Below, piece after piece: positions 1 to 9,224 of a stretch of DNA of 64,000 nucleotides. The stretch is taken from positions 62,001-126,000 of the forward strand of contig CALTBR010000001.1 in assembly GCA_943842425.1 (NCBI GenBank), in the 5' to 3' direction. The DNA comes from UBA974 sp002292405 (GTDB taxonomy: Bacteria > Bacteroidota > Bacteroidia > Flavobacteriales_D > Sanyastnellaceae). Both the position numbers and the translations under genes were made by a program. The notes under the pieces are model-generated. The model was not told where the DNA came from. It did not search any database and worked only from the letters and a program-made list of their open reading frames with translations. The stretch's first letter is position 1; each line of letters opens with the position of its first letter.

Positions 1-1
1 C

Positions 2-229
2 CGACTACTAAGAAACGATATGATAGACCCGGGCTGTTCCTTTCTACACTTAAAAAGAGTTGTAAAAGGTGCTTTTAACCAAAGGCGTAAAACACTTAGA
101 AATGCACTATCCAGTGCAGGATTTGCTGAAGAAATGATTCCTAAAGAGTTCTTGAAAAAGAGAGCTGAACAACTCAGTCCCAAAGAATTTCATATACTCG
201 CCATCGCACTGATACCTACATCGTCTTAG
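2..229 (+). CDS. rsmA: 16S rRNA dimethyladenosine transferase RsmA (KsgA), C-terminal part
   Basis: This is the 3' end of a gene that starts before the window; the frame is open from base 2 to the TAG at 227-229, about 75 residues. The motif FNQRRKTLRNAL at about residues 25-36, followed by KKRAEQLSP and a short end, is the characteristic C-terminal helical domain of RsmA/KsgA, which dimethylates two adjacent adenosines in the 3' hairpin of 16S rRNA. The SAM-binding domain lies outside the window. The methionine at base 20 is internal, not a start. fbp follows 58 bases downstream on the same strand. The identification rests on the C-terminal motif only, but that motif is distinctive. Confidence 0.85.
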   Translation, partial: RLLRNDMIDPGCSFLHLKRVVKGAFNQRRKTLRNALSSAGFAEEMIPKEFLKKRAEQLSPKEFHILAIALIPTSS

Positions 230-287
230 CTGGCGTAACTTTACACCAGATTTATTTAGTTATTTGACTCGAAAAAAAGCACTTGAA

Positions 288-1283
288 ATGAGCAAGGCAA
301 CAACTTTTGGGGAGTTTATTATGGATGGTCAAGCGGAGTTCCCGTTTGTCTCAGGCCAACTTACGAGACTGCTGACAGATATCGGAGTTGCATCTAAAAT
401 TGTAAATCACCAAGTAAACCGCGCAGGATTAGCAGGCATTTTAGGAGAGGCGGGATCCACCAACATTCAAGATGAAACTCAGCAAAAATTAGATGTTTTT
501 GCAGATGTGACTTTTATGAGGATTCTCAGTGCTGGTAGATCTGTTGCGGGCATTGGTTCCGAGGAACAAGAAGAACCCATTTTGTGTGGTGACCATGGAA
601 AAGCTGGTAAATATATCGTGCTTATAGATCCTCTTGACGGAAGTTCTAACGTTGACGTAAACGTAAGTATTGGTACAATTTTCAGCATCCAACGCCGAAA
701 AACACCAATGGGACAACCCTTAACCAAGCAAGATTTTCTTCAAGCTGGAACTGAACAAGTTGCTTCGGGGTATGTTTTATACGGTTCGTCCACTATGTTA
801 GTTTACACAACTGGCTCAGGGGTTAACGGCTTTACACTTGACCCTGCAGTTGGTGAATTTTTTCTATCTCATCCAGGCATGAAATTTCCAGAAATTGGCA
901 AGATTTATTCTGTAAACGATGCGCTTCTGAATACATGCTCAACCCCAACTAAATTATTTATTGAATCGTGTAGAGAGAATACGGAAGCTGATTTCAGAGC
1001 CCGTTACATTGGCTCTTTGGTTTCTGATTTTCACAGAAATCTTATTCACGGTGGAATCTACCTCTATCCTTCTCTCAAAGATAAATCAGATGGAAAGTTA
1101 AGGTTGCTTTACGAGTGTTCTCCTCTCGCATTTATTGCTGAACAAGCTGGAGGTCTTGCCGTTCATGATCATGGAAGAATCTTAGAAAAAACTCCGACAG
1201 ATTTGCATCAACGGGTGCCATATTATGTTGGAGCGAAAAACTTAGTTGAAGCATTTTTGAAGTTTCAACTAGCAGAAAAGTAA
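288..1283 (+). CDS. fbp: Fructose-1,6-bisphosphatase class 1
   Basis: It hydrolyses fructose 1,6-bisphosphate to fructose 6-phosphate in gluconeogenesis, in the cytosol. The product is 331 residues, the usual length for class I enzymes. The metal-binding signature DPLDGSSN sits near residue 114, and the C-terminal KLRLLYECSPLAFIAEQAGG segment carries the second conserved metal/substrate region. A TTG at 264 would add eight residues, but the ATG at 288 (MSKATTFGEF) matches the family N-terminus and is preferred. It lies between rsmA and mfd on the same strand with short gaps, so it may be co-transcribed. Nothing is missing from the catalytic core that I can see. Confidence 0.95.
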   Translation: MSKATTFGEFIMDGQAEFPFVSGQLTRLLTDIGVASKIVNHQVNRAGLAGILGEAGSTNIQDETQQKLDVFADVTFMRILSAGRSVAGIGSEEQEEPILCGDHGKAGKYIVLIDPLDGSSNVDVNVSIGTIFSIQRRKTPMGQPLTKQDFLQAGTEQVASGYVLYGSSTMLVYTTGSGVNGFTLDPAVGEFFLSHPGMKFPEIGKIYSVNDALLNTCSTPTKLFIESCRENTEADFRARYIGSLVSDFHRNLIHGGIYLYPSLKDKSDGKLRLLYECSPLAFIAEQAGGLAVHDHGRILEKTPTDLHQRVPYYVGAKNLVEAFLKFQLAEK

Positions 1284-1312
1284 GCTTATCTTTATCGTTC
1301 TTAAAATGCTTG

Positions 1313-4300
1313 ATGAGAACGGACGACCTTCTAAATTTTTACCGCTGCGATAATCGTACTGAGACATTACTTCGTGCACTAAAAGAAAAATCTAACAAGA
1401 TTGAATTAAACGGAGTCGTGGGCTCGGGTCTTGCATTGATTGCCGCTGGAGTATTGGAAACGGAGCTGAAAGAAGACGTAAAAAAGAGACCTCATTTATT
1501 CGTGTTTGACGATAAGGAACAGGCCGCGTACTTCATGAACGACTTAGAGCAAATCTTAGTCGAAAATCCACGACCTGTTTTTCTATTTCCCCGTTCAGCA
1601 AGGGTACCATATCAGGAAGAAATAACTGAGAATGCCAATATCGCACAGAGAGCCGAAGTGCTAAATGAAATAAATCGAGGTGGCGAAGGGTGTATCATCG
1701 TTAGCTACCCCGGCGCTTTAAGCGAAATGGTGATTACCAAAAAAGAACTGAGTGCACAAACATTTTCTATTCATGTTGGCAACTCCTTTACACTTGACTT
1801 CTTAGATGAGGTATTCTTAGAATATGGATTTGAAAAAGTTGATTTTGTTTATGAGCCTGGTCAATATGCAATGAGGGGGGGGATTGTTGATGTCTTTAGC
1901 TATTCTTTCGATCACCCCTATAGAATAGAGTTCTTCGGAGAGGAGGTAGAAAGCATTCGCAAGTTCAATCCTGTTTCCCAGCTTAGTGTAAGCAAGCTTA
2001 CAAGGGCTACTATCGTCCCCAATGTGGGCAACAAAACGCTACATGAAAGCAGGGAAGCCTTCTTTAGTTTTATCCCTGAGGATTCTGTGATTTGGATGAC
2101 TGATGTGAAGAGTTGCGAGCTTGGCCTGCAGAAAGAATTAGAAAAGGCAACTGCTCATTTCGAACGGCTTGAAGGTGAGACGAAGAGAGCTCTCCCATCA
2201 GAGCTTTATCTAGATCCAGAGGTTTTTAAAGGTTTAATCGAAGATTTTTCTGTTGTTGAATTCGGTGGAGGGAAAACTTTTCCCGACAGGTTGACAGTTT
2301 CCTATGGAATGACTGAGCAGCCTGCATTTAACAAGCATTTTGACATGATCGCAACGAACCTCATTGCAAACAATAGAAATGGATATGTGAATGTAATCGT
2401 GTCTGGACAAGCTACTCAACTGGAGCGACTTCATGATATTTTTACAGATAGGCAGGATAAAAATGGTGAGAAAAGTCCAGACGTCCCGTACACGCCTATC
2501 CCCATGGAACTCAGTGTTGGATTTGTAGATAAAGATTTAAAAGTTCTCGTCTACACAGATCATCAGTTATTTGATAGATATCACAGGTTCCGCCTTAAAG
2601 ATGGCTTTAGAAAAAGCAAGGAAGCGCTCACAATTAAAGAATTAATGTCTTTAGAGGTGGGGGATTTTGTGGTGCATATTGACCATGGAATAGGTGAGTT
2701 TTCTGGCCTTCATAAGATTGAGGTGAATGGCAAAGAACAGGAAGCAATCAGGCTGTCATATAAAGGTGGAGATGTACTTTATGTAAGTATTCATTCATTA
2801 CATCGTATTTCTAAATTTACTTCTAAAGAAGGAACAACTCCCTCAGTGAATAAACTCGGGACTGCTACTTGGGCTAAGACCAAGGCCAAAACAAAATCTC
2901 GCGTCAAGCAAATAGCCTACGATCTTCTACATCTGTACGCCAAGCGAAAAGCAGCAGAAGGGTTTGCCTTTACACCCGACAGCTATTTACAGCATGAACT
3001 TGAAGCAAGTTTTATGTTTGAAGACACCCCGGACCAGCACACTACAACGAAAGCTGTAAAAGAGGATATGGAGAAAATCATTCCAATGGATAGGCTTGTG
3101 TGTGGAGATGTGGGGTTTGGAAAAACTGAGGTCGCTATACGTGCGGCCTTTAAGGCTGCGACCGATGGAAAACAAGTCGCAATGCTCGTTCCGACAACCA
3201 TTTTATCTATGCAACACGCACGTAGTTTTGCCCGTCGGCTTAAAGATTTCCCGGTTACTGTGGACTACATCAATCGTTTCAAGACAGGAAAAGCCCTTCG
3301 TGAAACCCTAGACAAAGTTGAATCCGGTGAAGTCGATATATTAATCGGAACTCATGCTATTGTGGGTCAAAAAGTAAAATTTAAAGATTTAGGTCTGCTG
3401 GTGGTAGATGAGGAGCAGAAGTTTGGCGTGGGTGTAAAGGATAAACTGAAGACCATGAGGGAAAATGTGGATACTTTGACACTTACCGCAACTCCCATCC
3501 CCAGGACTTTGCAATTTTCTTTGATGGGAGCACGCGATTTAAGTATTATTCGGACAGCCCCACCTAACCGTCACCCCGTTGAAACTGTCGTCACTTCGTT
3601 CAGCGAGGAGCTTATACGGGATGCTATAAGTTATGAAGTGAGTCGAGGAGGTCAAGTGTATTTCGTTCACAACCGAATAGTAAACATTAAAGAAGTTGCG
3701 GGAATTGTACAAAGGCTACTTCCAGATATTAGAATTGGAATAGGTCATGGAAGAATGGAGGGTAAGGAGCTTGAAAATGTGATGGCTACGTTTATTGAAG
3801 GTGGATACGATGTGCTTATTGCCACCACCATTATTGAAAGCGGGATAGACATCAGCAATGCGAATACAATCTTAATCAATGATGCGCATAAGTTTGGTTT
3901 AAGTGATTTACACCAACTTCGTGGAAGGGTAGGTCGTTCTAATCGGAAAGCCTTTTGTTATTTAATGGCCCCACCCCTAAGCACATTGCCTTCAGAATCT
4001 AAAAAGAGATTACAAGCCTTAGAGCAATTTAGCGATCTAGGTAGCGGAGTCCACATCGCGATGCGAGATCTCGATATTAGAGGTGCAGGAGATTTGCTAG
4101 GGGCTGAACAAAGTGGATTTATTTCAGATATAGGATTTGAAATGTACCAAAGAATTCTTGCGGAGGCTGTCAATGAATTGAAAGAAAATAAATTTAACGA
4201 CCTCTTCGAGGAGGAAAGGAGAGAAACAGGAAAATATGTTGAGGAAACCATCTTGGAAACTGATTTTTCCTTGTTAATACCAGACCATTATATTAGTGAC

Positions 4301-4759
4301 ATTCCTGAGAGGATTACACTTTACAGAGAATTAGACGGGCTTGATTCTGAGCACGCATTGGAAGCATTCAGAGTAAAGCTTGAAGATAGGTTTGGGCCTT
4401 TGCCTACAGAAACGGAGGAATTACTGCTCACTATGCGACTCAGGTGGGTAGCTAGAATATTGGGAATGGAGAAGGTTATTTTAAAAGCCGGAAAGCTCAT
4501 AGCGGCATTTGTAAGTGAAGAAAAAAGCCCTTATTTCCAAGGACCTATGTTCGCTAGGGTGTTAAATTATCTCAAGGGAAATTCACAAGATGCCAGTATG
4601 TATCAGCGAAATGGAGCCCTTAGATTGAGAATCGAAAACATCACTTCCATTAGAGTAATGTTAGGTGTTTTTGAAGATATGGCTGGAATGACTGCCGCAG
4701 AAGCTGCAGAAATGACAAGCGGGAGAAAAGCTGCTGAAAAGGCTGGAAATAAAAAGTAA
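1313..4759 (+). CDS. mfd: Transcription-repair coupling factor Mfd
   Basis: This large SF2 DNA translocase (1148 residues) displaces RNA polymerase stalled at lesions and recruits UvrA. The N-terminal third is the UvrB-like region. The RNA-polymerase-interacting (CarD/RID-like) segment begins near residue 446 (SLEVGDFVVHIDHGIG). The helicase core follows, with Walker A GDVGFGKTE near residue 598, the DEEQ box near 699 and TATPIPRTLQFSLMGARD after it; the C-terminal part is the TRCF regulatory domain. The ATG at 1313 is used; a TTG three bases earlier would add only one residue. The gene ends one base before the truB start, so the two are probably co-transcribed. The tail is alanine- and lysine-rich and poorly conserved in the family. 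Confidence 0.97.
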   Translation: MRTDDLLNFYRCDNRTETLLRALKEKSNKIELNGVVGSGLALIAAGVLETELKEDVKKRPHLFVFDDKEQAAYFMNDLEQILVENPRPVFLFPRSARVPYQEEITENANIAQRAEVLNEINRGGEGCIIVSYPGALSEMVITKKELSAQTFSIHVGNSFTLDFLDEVFLEYGFEKVDFVYEPGQYAMRGGIVDVFSYSFDHPYRIEFFGEEVESIRKFNPVSQLSVSKLTRATIVPNVGNKTLHESREAFFSFIPEDSVIWMTDVKSCELGLQKELEKATAHFERLEGETKRALPSELYLDPEVFKGLIEDFSVVEFGGGKTFPDRLTVSYGMTEQPAFNKHFDMIATNLIANNRNGYVNVIVSGQATQLERLHDIFTDRQDKNGEKSPDVPYTPIPMELSVGFVDKDLKVLVYTDHQLFDRYHRFRLKDGFRKSKEALTIKELMSLEVGDFVVHIDHGIGEFSGLHKIEVNGKEQEAIRLSYKGGDVLYVSIHSLHRISKFTSKEGTTPSVNKLGTATWAKTKAKTKSRVKQIAYDLLHLYAKRKAAEGFAFTPDSYLQHELEASFMFEDTPDQHTTTKAVKEDMEKIIPMDRLVCGDVGFGKTEVAIRAAFKAATDGKQVAMLVPTTILSMQHARSFARRLKDFPVTVDYINRFKTGKALRETLDKVESGEVDILIGTHAIVGQKVKFKDLGLLVVDEEQKFGVGVKDKLKTMRENVDTLTLTATPIPRTLQFSLMGARDLSIIRTAPPNRHPVETVVTSFSEELIRDAISYEVSRGGQVYFVHNRIVNIKEVAGIVQRLLPDIRIGIGHGRMEGKELENVMATFIEGGYDVLIATTIIESGIDISNANTILINDAHKFGLSDLHQLRGRVGRSNRKAFCYLMAPPLSTLPSESKKRLQALEQFSDLGSGVHIAMRDLDIRGAGDLLGAEQSGFISDIGFEMYQRILAEAVNELKENKFNDLFEEERRETGKYVEETILETDFSLLIPDHYISDIPERITLYRELDGLDSEHALEAFRVKLEDRFGPLPTETEELLLTMRLRWVARILGMEKVILKAGKLIAAFVSEEKSPYFQGPMFARVLNYLKGNSQDASMYQRNGALRLRIENITSIRVMLGVFEDMAGMTAAEAAEMTSGRKAAEKAGNKK

Positions 4760-4760
4760 A

Positions 4761-5552
4761 ATGGACCCTGTTAAACTTTTTAATACACTCGACGACTTTC
4801 TTGAAGGACAGGTTCTAGTCATCGATAAACCATTAGATTGGACTAGTTTTGATGTCGTAAATAAGTTGCGAGGAACGATTCGGCACACGTTTAACATTAA
4901 GAAAATAAAGGTGGGTCATGCTGGTACTTTAGATCCATTAGCAACAGGTGTTTTAGTTGTCTGTACAGGACGTAAAACAAAGACTATCGACATCCTACAA
5001 GCCGAGCAAAAAACATACACAGGCACCATACGCCTTGGAGTTACAACACCATCTTTCGACAGTGAAACAGAGATAGATAATTATTGTGATCTAGCGATGT
5101 TAGATGTTATTAACCCTCGCTCTATTGAGAACGCTTCTACTAAGTTTATTGGGAATATCGATCAAATGCCCCCACAGTTTTCTGCAAAAAAGGTCGATGG
5201 TGTTGCTGCTTACAAAGCTGCTAGAAAAGGTAAAACAGTCAACTTAAAGCCTAAGGCGGTCACAATAAATTCTTTTGAAATCAACTCGTTTAATAAAATC
5301 GTTATTGATAAAGTTAATGGGCTCGATTCCGATCATTACAGCGTTATAGATGTGGATTTTAAGGTGGTTTGTTCTAAAGGAACGTATATAAGAGCCCTCG
5401 CAAGAGACCTGGGTAAGGAGCTAAATGTAGGGGGAACTTTGACAGCTCTAAGGCGAACGAGGAGCGGAGATTTTACGGCTGAAAAAGCATGGAATTTAAC
5501 TGAATTACTCGATGCTGTCAAGTATTGTGGCACAACTGCAAAAAATGACTGA
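4761..5552 (+). CDS. truB: tRNA pseudouridine-55 synthase TruB
   Basis: It isomerises U55 in the T-loop of tRNAs to pseudouridine. The 263-residue protein has the N-terminal VIDKPLDWTSFDVVNKLR motif and the catalytic-aspartate motif GHAGTLDPLATGVL, with the Asp near residue 57. Further on, FSAKKVDGVAAYKAAR and CSKGTYIRALARDLG match the family. The start lies one base after the mfd stop, indicating coupled expression. In many Bacteroidetes truB follows uppP and precedes queA; here queA follows but uppP is 34 kb away, next to ftsX (from general knowledge of gene order, not a search). Confidence 0.95.
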   Translation: MDPVKLFNTLDDFLEGQVLVIDKPLDWTSFDVVNKLRGTIRHTFNIKKIKVGHAGTLDPLATGVLVVCTGRKTKTIDILQAEQKTYTGTIRLGVTTPSFDSETEIDNYCDLAMLDVINPRSIENASTKFIGNIDQMPPQFSAKKVDGVAAYKAARKGKTVNLKPKAVTINSFEINSFNKIVIDKVNGLDSDHYSVIDVDFKVVCSKGTYIRALARDLGKELNVGGTLTALRRTRSGDFTAEKAWNLTELLDAVKYCGTTAKND

Positions 5553-5581
5553 AAATACTTGACTTGAATACTGTTTTTGAT

Positions 5582-5589
5582 TAGTTTCG
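5582..5589 (+). promoter_or_regulatory. Bacteroidetes -7 box upstream of queA
   Basis: TAGTTTCG matches the TAnnTTTG -7 consensus with C for T at position seven. A TTG (5559-5561) lies 20 bases upstream, the usual -33 to -7 spacing. The predicted transcription start near 5594 gives a leader of roughly 30-45 bases before queA. Confidence 0.5.
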
Positions 5590-5640
5590 CGCGCTCAGAT
5601 TTCGCATCAAAAAAACCCTTGTATAATGGCTGCTCAAAGA

Positions 5641-6690
5641 ATGAAGCTTTCGCATTTTAAATTCGATCTTCCGACCGAACAAATTGCACAATACCCCCTA
5701 GAAAATCGTGACGATAGCCGAATGATGGTGATTGATCGAAAGACTGGAGCAATCGAGCATAAAATGTTCAAGGATATTCTGGGAATGTTCGATGAAGGTG
5801 ATGTTTTCGTTGCAAACGATACGAAGGTATTCCCTGCTCGTTTATACGGGAACAAAGAGAAGACGGGTGCAGTAATCGAAGTTTTCTTGCTTCGTGAGTT
5901 AAATGAAGAAGCTATGCTTTGGGATGTCCTTGTTGATCCCGCGAGAAAAATTCGTATCGGAAACAAGTTGTACTTCGGAGAAAACGATGAGCTTGTAGCT
6001 GAGGTAATCGATAACACAACTTCAAGAGGTAGAACGTTGCGTTTTTTATTCGAAGGAAGTAAATCCGAGTTTATGGCTAAGGTTGTAGAACTTGGAGAAA
6101 CTCCCCTTCCACGATACATAGAACGCGGTACTGAAGATATTGATATCGAACGATTCCAAACTATTTACGCTAAAACTGAAGGAGCTGTTGCCGTTCCAAC
6201 TGCAGGGCTTCATTTCTCTAAGCAACTTATGAAACGCCTTGAGATTAAGGGTATCGATATGGCGTTCCTCACGCTTCATATCGGTCTGGGAACATTCCGA
6301 GAAGTGGAGGTTGAAGACATTACCAAGCACAAAGTCGATAGTGAGCAACTTATTATTGATAACAGTTGTGTCGAGCGTGTTAACCGTGCAAAAGCTGAAG
6401 GACGACGTATATGTGCAATAGGAGCTACATCGATGCGTGCAATGGAAAATTCTGTTAGCACGACGAATACCCTTAAGCCTTATAATGGTTGGACAAACAA
6501 GTTTATTTTTCCGAAATATGACTTCCGGGTTGCAGATAGTCTCCTAACTAACTTTCACACTCAACAGTCTACACTGCTTATGTTGCAATCAGCATTTGCA
6601 GGTCACGAATTGATGATGGAAGCATACAACGAGGCCATAAAAGAAGGATATCGTTTCTACGCATACGGTGACGCAATACTGATTAAATAG
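5641..6690 (+). CDS. queA: S-adenosylmethionine:tRNA ribosyltransferase-isomerase QueA
   Basis: It transfers and isomerises the ribosyl group of SAM onto 7-aminomethyl-7-deazaguanine in tRNA, forming epoxyqueuosine. From the ATG at 5641 the protein has 349 residues and starts MKLSHFKFDLP, the standard N-terminus of the family. An ATG at 5626 would add five residues. Conserved segments include VFVANDTKVFPARL near residue 60, EGAVAVPTAGLHF and HIGLGTFREVEVEDI in the middle, and NFHTQQSTLLMLQSAFAG near the end. It has its own likely promoter 74 bases after truB. No other queuosine genes are in the window, so queuosine synthesis is only partly represented here. Confidence 0.95.
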   Translation: MKLSHFKFDLPTEQIAQYPLENRDDSRMMVIDRKTGAIEHKMFKDILGMFDEGDVFVANDTKVFPARLYGNKEKTGAVIEVFLLRELNEEAMLWDVLVDPARKIRIGNKLYFGENDELVAEVIDNTTSRGRTLRFLFEGSKSEFMAKVVELGETPLPRYIERGTEDIDIERFQTIYAKTEGAVAVPTAGLHFSKQLMKRLEIKGIDMAFLTLHIGLGTFREVEVEDITKHKVDSEQLIIDNSCVERVNRAKAEGRRICAIGATSMRAMENSVSTTNTLKPYNGWTNKFIFPKYDFRVADSLLTNFHTQQSTLLMLQSAFAGHELMMEAYNEAIKEGYRFYAYGDAILIK

Positions 6691-6718
6691 TCATTCTTTT
6701 TTGAAAGGTAATTCTACC

Positions 6719-6726
6719 TACCTTCG
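6719..6726 (+). promoter_or_regulatory. -7 box four bases before the start of the thioredoxin-like gene
   Basis: TACCTTCG followed by CATT and then the ATG at 6731. With transcription beginning about 4-5 bases after such a box, the mRNA would start at or next to the ATG. A TTG at 6701-6703 lies 15 bases upstream. This placement supports the ATG at 6731 over an earlier in-frame TTG at 6701. Confidence 0.55.
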
Positions 6727-6730
6727 CATT

Positions 6731-7384
6731 ATGAAGAATTTTATAACTGCCCCCGTCAACTTTGTAAGTGTGCTTTTTATCTGTCTGATCGTTTCGTTTT
6801 CAGGCTACGCCCAAACCGCAAACACTCTTGAAATAGGCGATCTCGCCCCTTCAACATCATATTCTATGATGAATGTCGATGGTACGCAAGTGTCTGTCAA
6901 TGACATTAACGAAGAAAATGGAGCTTTGGTGATTTTTACTTGTAACTCATGCCCTTTCGTAGTGGGTCGTGGAGAAACGACAGAGGGATGGGAAGGAAGA
7001 TATAATGGAATCATAGAGTTAGCTTCTGAAAATGGATTTGGAACGTTGCTCGTTAATTCAAATGCTGCAAGAAGAGATGACAGCGATAGCTTCGTAAAAA
7101 TGAAAAGTCGCGCTATGGAAATGGAATATCTTGCGCCATACGTTCTAGATGAAGAAAGCAAGCTCGCGAACAACTTTGGTGCCCGCACAACACCTCACGT
7201 TTTCCTTTTCAACTCTGATCTAGAATTAATTTACAAGGGGTCTATTGATGACAGTGTAGATAGCGCTGAGGAAGTGAAAGAGCATTTTCTTAAAGATGCG
7301 ATCACGCGCTCGGCAGAAGGGAAGCGTATCAAAACCAAATCCACCAAAGCAGTGGGTTGCTCTATAAAAAGAGCAAAGAGCTAA
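6731..7384 (+). CDS. Exported thioredoxin-fold redoxin-like protein
   Basis: This 217-residue protein begins with a signal peptide (basic start, hydrophobic stretch, ending near GYAQT), so it is probably periplasmic. The mature part is an AhpC/TlpA-like thioredoxin fold: LEIGDLAPS at the start, then VIFTCNSCPFVVGRGE with a CxxC motif about 45 residues into the mature part, and the cis-proline segment ARTTPHVFLFN. That CxxC-PF arrangement is common in a group of uncharacterised Bacteroidetes thioredoxin-family proteins. The substrate is unknown. A further cysteine (AVGCSIK) lies in the basic C-terminal tail. The gene stands alone between queA and the convergent pccB and has its own -7 box, so it is likely monocistronic. 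Confidence 0.8.
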   Translation: MKNFITAPVNFVSVLFICLIVSFSGYAQTANTLEIGDLAPSTSYSMMNVDGTQVSVNDINEENGALVIFTCNSCPFVVGRGETTEGWEGRYNGIIELASENGFGTLLVNSNAARRDDSDSFVKMKSRAMEMEYLAPYVLDEESKLANNFGARTTPHVFLFNSDLELIYKGSIDDSVDSAEEVKEHFLKDAITRSAEGKRIKTKSTKAVGCSIKRAKS

Positions 7385-7406
7385 ATCCTTCTTAAACCTG
7401 TTTTTT

Positions 7407-8963
7407 CTATAAGGGTACGTTTCCGTGCTTTTTTCGAGGATAATTTCTAACCTTATTCTTTAACATTTCGAAGGCTTTAATAAGCTTTTCTCGAGTATCC
7501 GAAGGGGTAATTACCTCATCTACGTAACCACGACCTGCTGCATTATATGGGTTCGCAAATAGCTCTGCATATTTAGCCTCTTTTTCCGCAAGTTTCGCTG
7601 TAGAATCACTCGCACCAGATATTTCTTTACGGAAAATAATTTCAGCTGCTCCCTTCGCACCCATCACAGCAATCTCAGCCGTGGGCCAACTATACACCAT
7701 ATCTGCACCGATATTCCTGCTGTTCATTACATCATAAGCACCGCCATACGCTTTGCGGGTAATGACCGTAATTCTTGGAACAGTTGCTTCAGAGAAAGCG
7801 TAAAGCAATTTCGCACCGTTGGTGATGATTCCATTCCATTCTTGATCGGTTCCAGGAAGAAATCCCGGAACGTCTTCCAGAACGAGAAGAGGAATATTAA
7901 AGGCGTCACAAGTTCTCACAAACCTCGCCGCTTTCTTCGAAGCGTGGATATCAAGAACACCGGCTAGAAATGCTGGTTGGTTAGCTATAATGCCTATTGA
8001 ACGACCACCTAAACGAGCAAAACCGATAACTATGTTTTCTGCATAGTCTTTTTGGACTTCTAAGAAAGTAGTCTCATCTGTAAGTTCCAAAATCACCTCA
8101 CGCATGTCGTAAGGTTTCTGAGTGTTTTCTGGGATGATAGAATCTAATTTTACCCGTTTCTCCGTTTCTGCAGAAGAGTAGGTTAAATTCAAGGCGTTCT
8201 CCTCACAGTTTTGGGGTAAAAAAGCAAGAATCTGCTTTGCTTGATCTATAGCAGCAGCTTCGTGAGGAGCTGTAAAGTGAGTAACTCCTGACTTCGTCGC
8301 ATGGGTTTTCGCACCTCCAAGTTCTTCTGAAGTCACTTCCTCGTGGGTCACAGTTTTCACAACATTGGGTCCGGTCACAAACATATATGAAGATCCCTCC
8401 ACCATAAATGTAAAGTCCGTTAGGGCTGGAGAGTAAACTGCTCCTCCTGCACACGGTCCGAGAATAAGCGAAAGCTGAGGCACGACACCACTGGCCTGAA
8501 CGTTGCGGTGGAAAATGTCTGCATATCCACCCAGGCTCACTACTCCCTCCTGTATCCTAGCCCCTCCACTATCGTTCAGACCTACTACAGGAGCCCCATT
8601 TTCAAGGGCAAGGTCTAAAATCTTACATATTTTTTCAGCGTGGGCCTCGGCAAGCGAGCCGCCAAGTATTGTAAAATCCTGGCTGAAAACGTAGATGAGT
8701 CTACCGTTTACTTGACCGTAACCCGTAACCACTCCGTCCCCTAAAAATTTCTGCTTATCTAACCCGAAATTAGTCGAACGGTGAGTGACAAGCATCCCTA
8801 ATTCTTCAAAAGTTCCTGGGTCTAGTAGTAAGCTTATGCGTTCACGAGCGGTGAGTTTCCCTTTCGCGTGTTGGGCTTCGATTCTCTGCTCGCCACCGCC
8901 TAATAGGGCTTCAGCTCGCATAGCTTCGAGGCGCTCAGATGGCGTTTGATCTTTGTTCTGCAT
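7407..8963 (-). CDS. pccB: Acyl-CoA (propionyl-CoA) carboxylase carboxyltransferase beta subunit
   Basis: It transfers carboxyl from carboxybiotin to an acyl-CoA, most likely propionyl-CoA, giving methylmalonyl-CoA. The 518-residue length and the two crotonase-like carboxyltransferase halves fit: GKLTARERISLLLDPGTFEE near the start, NDSGGARIQEGV and GPCAGGAVYSPAL in the first half, and DVPGFLPG, AYGGAYDVMNS and YSWPTAEIAVMGAKGAAEI in the second. The same family includes methylmalonyl-CoA decarboxylase alpha (MmdA), which sequence alone does not exclude. No biotin-carboxylase or biotin-carrier gene lies in the window. A -7 box four bases before the ATG supports this start and suggests a separate transcript. 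Confidence 0.88.
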   Translation of the reverse strand: MQNKDQTPSERLEAMRAEALLGGGEQRIEAQHAKGKLTARERISLLLDPGTFEELGMLVTHRSTNFGLDKQKFLGDGVVTGYGQVNGRLIYVFSQDFTILGGSLAEAHAEKICKILDLALENGAPVVGLNDSGGARIQEGVVSLGGYADIFHRNVQASGVVPQLSLILGPCAGGAVYSPALTDFTFMVEGSSYMFVTGPNVVKTVTHEEVTSEELGGAKTHATKSGVTHFTAPHEAAAIDQAKQILAFLPQNCEENALNLTYSSAETEKRVKLDSIIPENTQKPYDMREVILELTDETTFLEVQKDYAENIVIGFARLGGRSIGIIANQPAFLAGVLDIHASKKAARFVRTCDAFNIPLLVLEDVPGFLPGTDQEWNGIITNGAKLLYAFSEATVPRITVITRKAYGGAYDVMNSRNIGADMVYSWPTAEIAVMGAKGAAEIIFRKEISGASDSTAKLAEKEAKYAELFANPYNAAGRGYVDEVITPSDTREKLIKAFEMLKNKVRNYPRKKHGNVPL

Positions 8964-8967
8964 ATAG

Positions 8968-8975
8968 CGAATTTA
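8968..8975 (-). promoter_or_regulatory. -7 box four bases before pccB
   Basis: On the minus strand TAAATTCG is followed by CTAT and the ATG ending at 8963. The spacing is the same four bases seen at eight other genes here, and the box has the TAnnTTCG variant. Confidence 0.5.
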
Positions 8976-9050
8976 CTGTATCGTCAGGAAGATTTAATAT
9001 CCTTGGCCACTATTTACTACTGCTATTAAATGAATAACTGGTGCTCTTTT

Positions 9051-9170
9051 CTATATGCGAACACCAATCACACAAATATCATCAATTTGTTCCAAATCGC
9101 CTTTCCAGTCTTCGAAAGTTTTGTAAATCATTGTCTTTTGGTCGTACATGTTATTTTCTTGGACACTCAG
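9051..9170 (-). pseudogene. 3' remnant of a PP2C/SpoIIE-type serine phosphatase
   Basis: Reading the minus strand from 9170 to the TAG at 9051-9053 gives about 39 residues ending KTFEDWKGDLEQIDDICVIGVRI. This is the characteristic C-terminal end of the SpoIIE-type protein phosphatases common in Bacteroidetes, where a segment like LLxxIQ...EQ...L...TFEDWKGxLEQVDDVCVIGVRI closes the domain. An in-frame TAA lies immediately upstream (9171-9173), and none of the rest of the catalytic domain is present. It is therefore a decayed or truncated gene end, not a functional small protein. It sits between pccB and the AT-rich block, suggesting that insertion or deletion removed the upstream part. Confidence 0.75.
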
Positions 9171-9224
9171 TTAATGCAAAATGTATAACTTGCTGTAGCA
9201 ATTAAGTTGTAGCCAAATTAAGAA

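Noticed and set aside
5622..5627. TATAAT upstream of queA, like an E. coli -10 box
   Set aside because: It lies directly at the possible ATG (5626) and the phylum uses TAnnTTTG; TAGTTTCG with a TTG 20 bases upstream is a better promoter.
8203..8694. Open frames on both strands within pccB
   Set aside because: They have no family features and lie wholly within a well-conserved carboxyltransferase gene.
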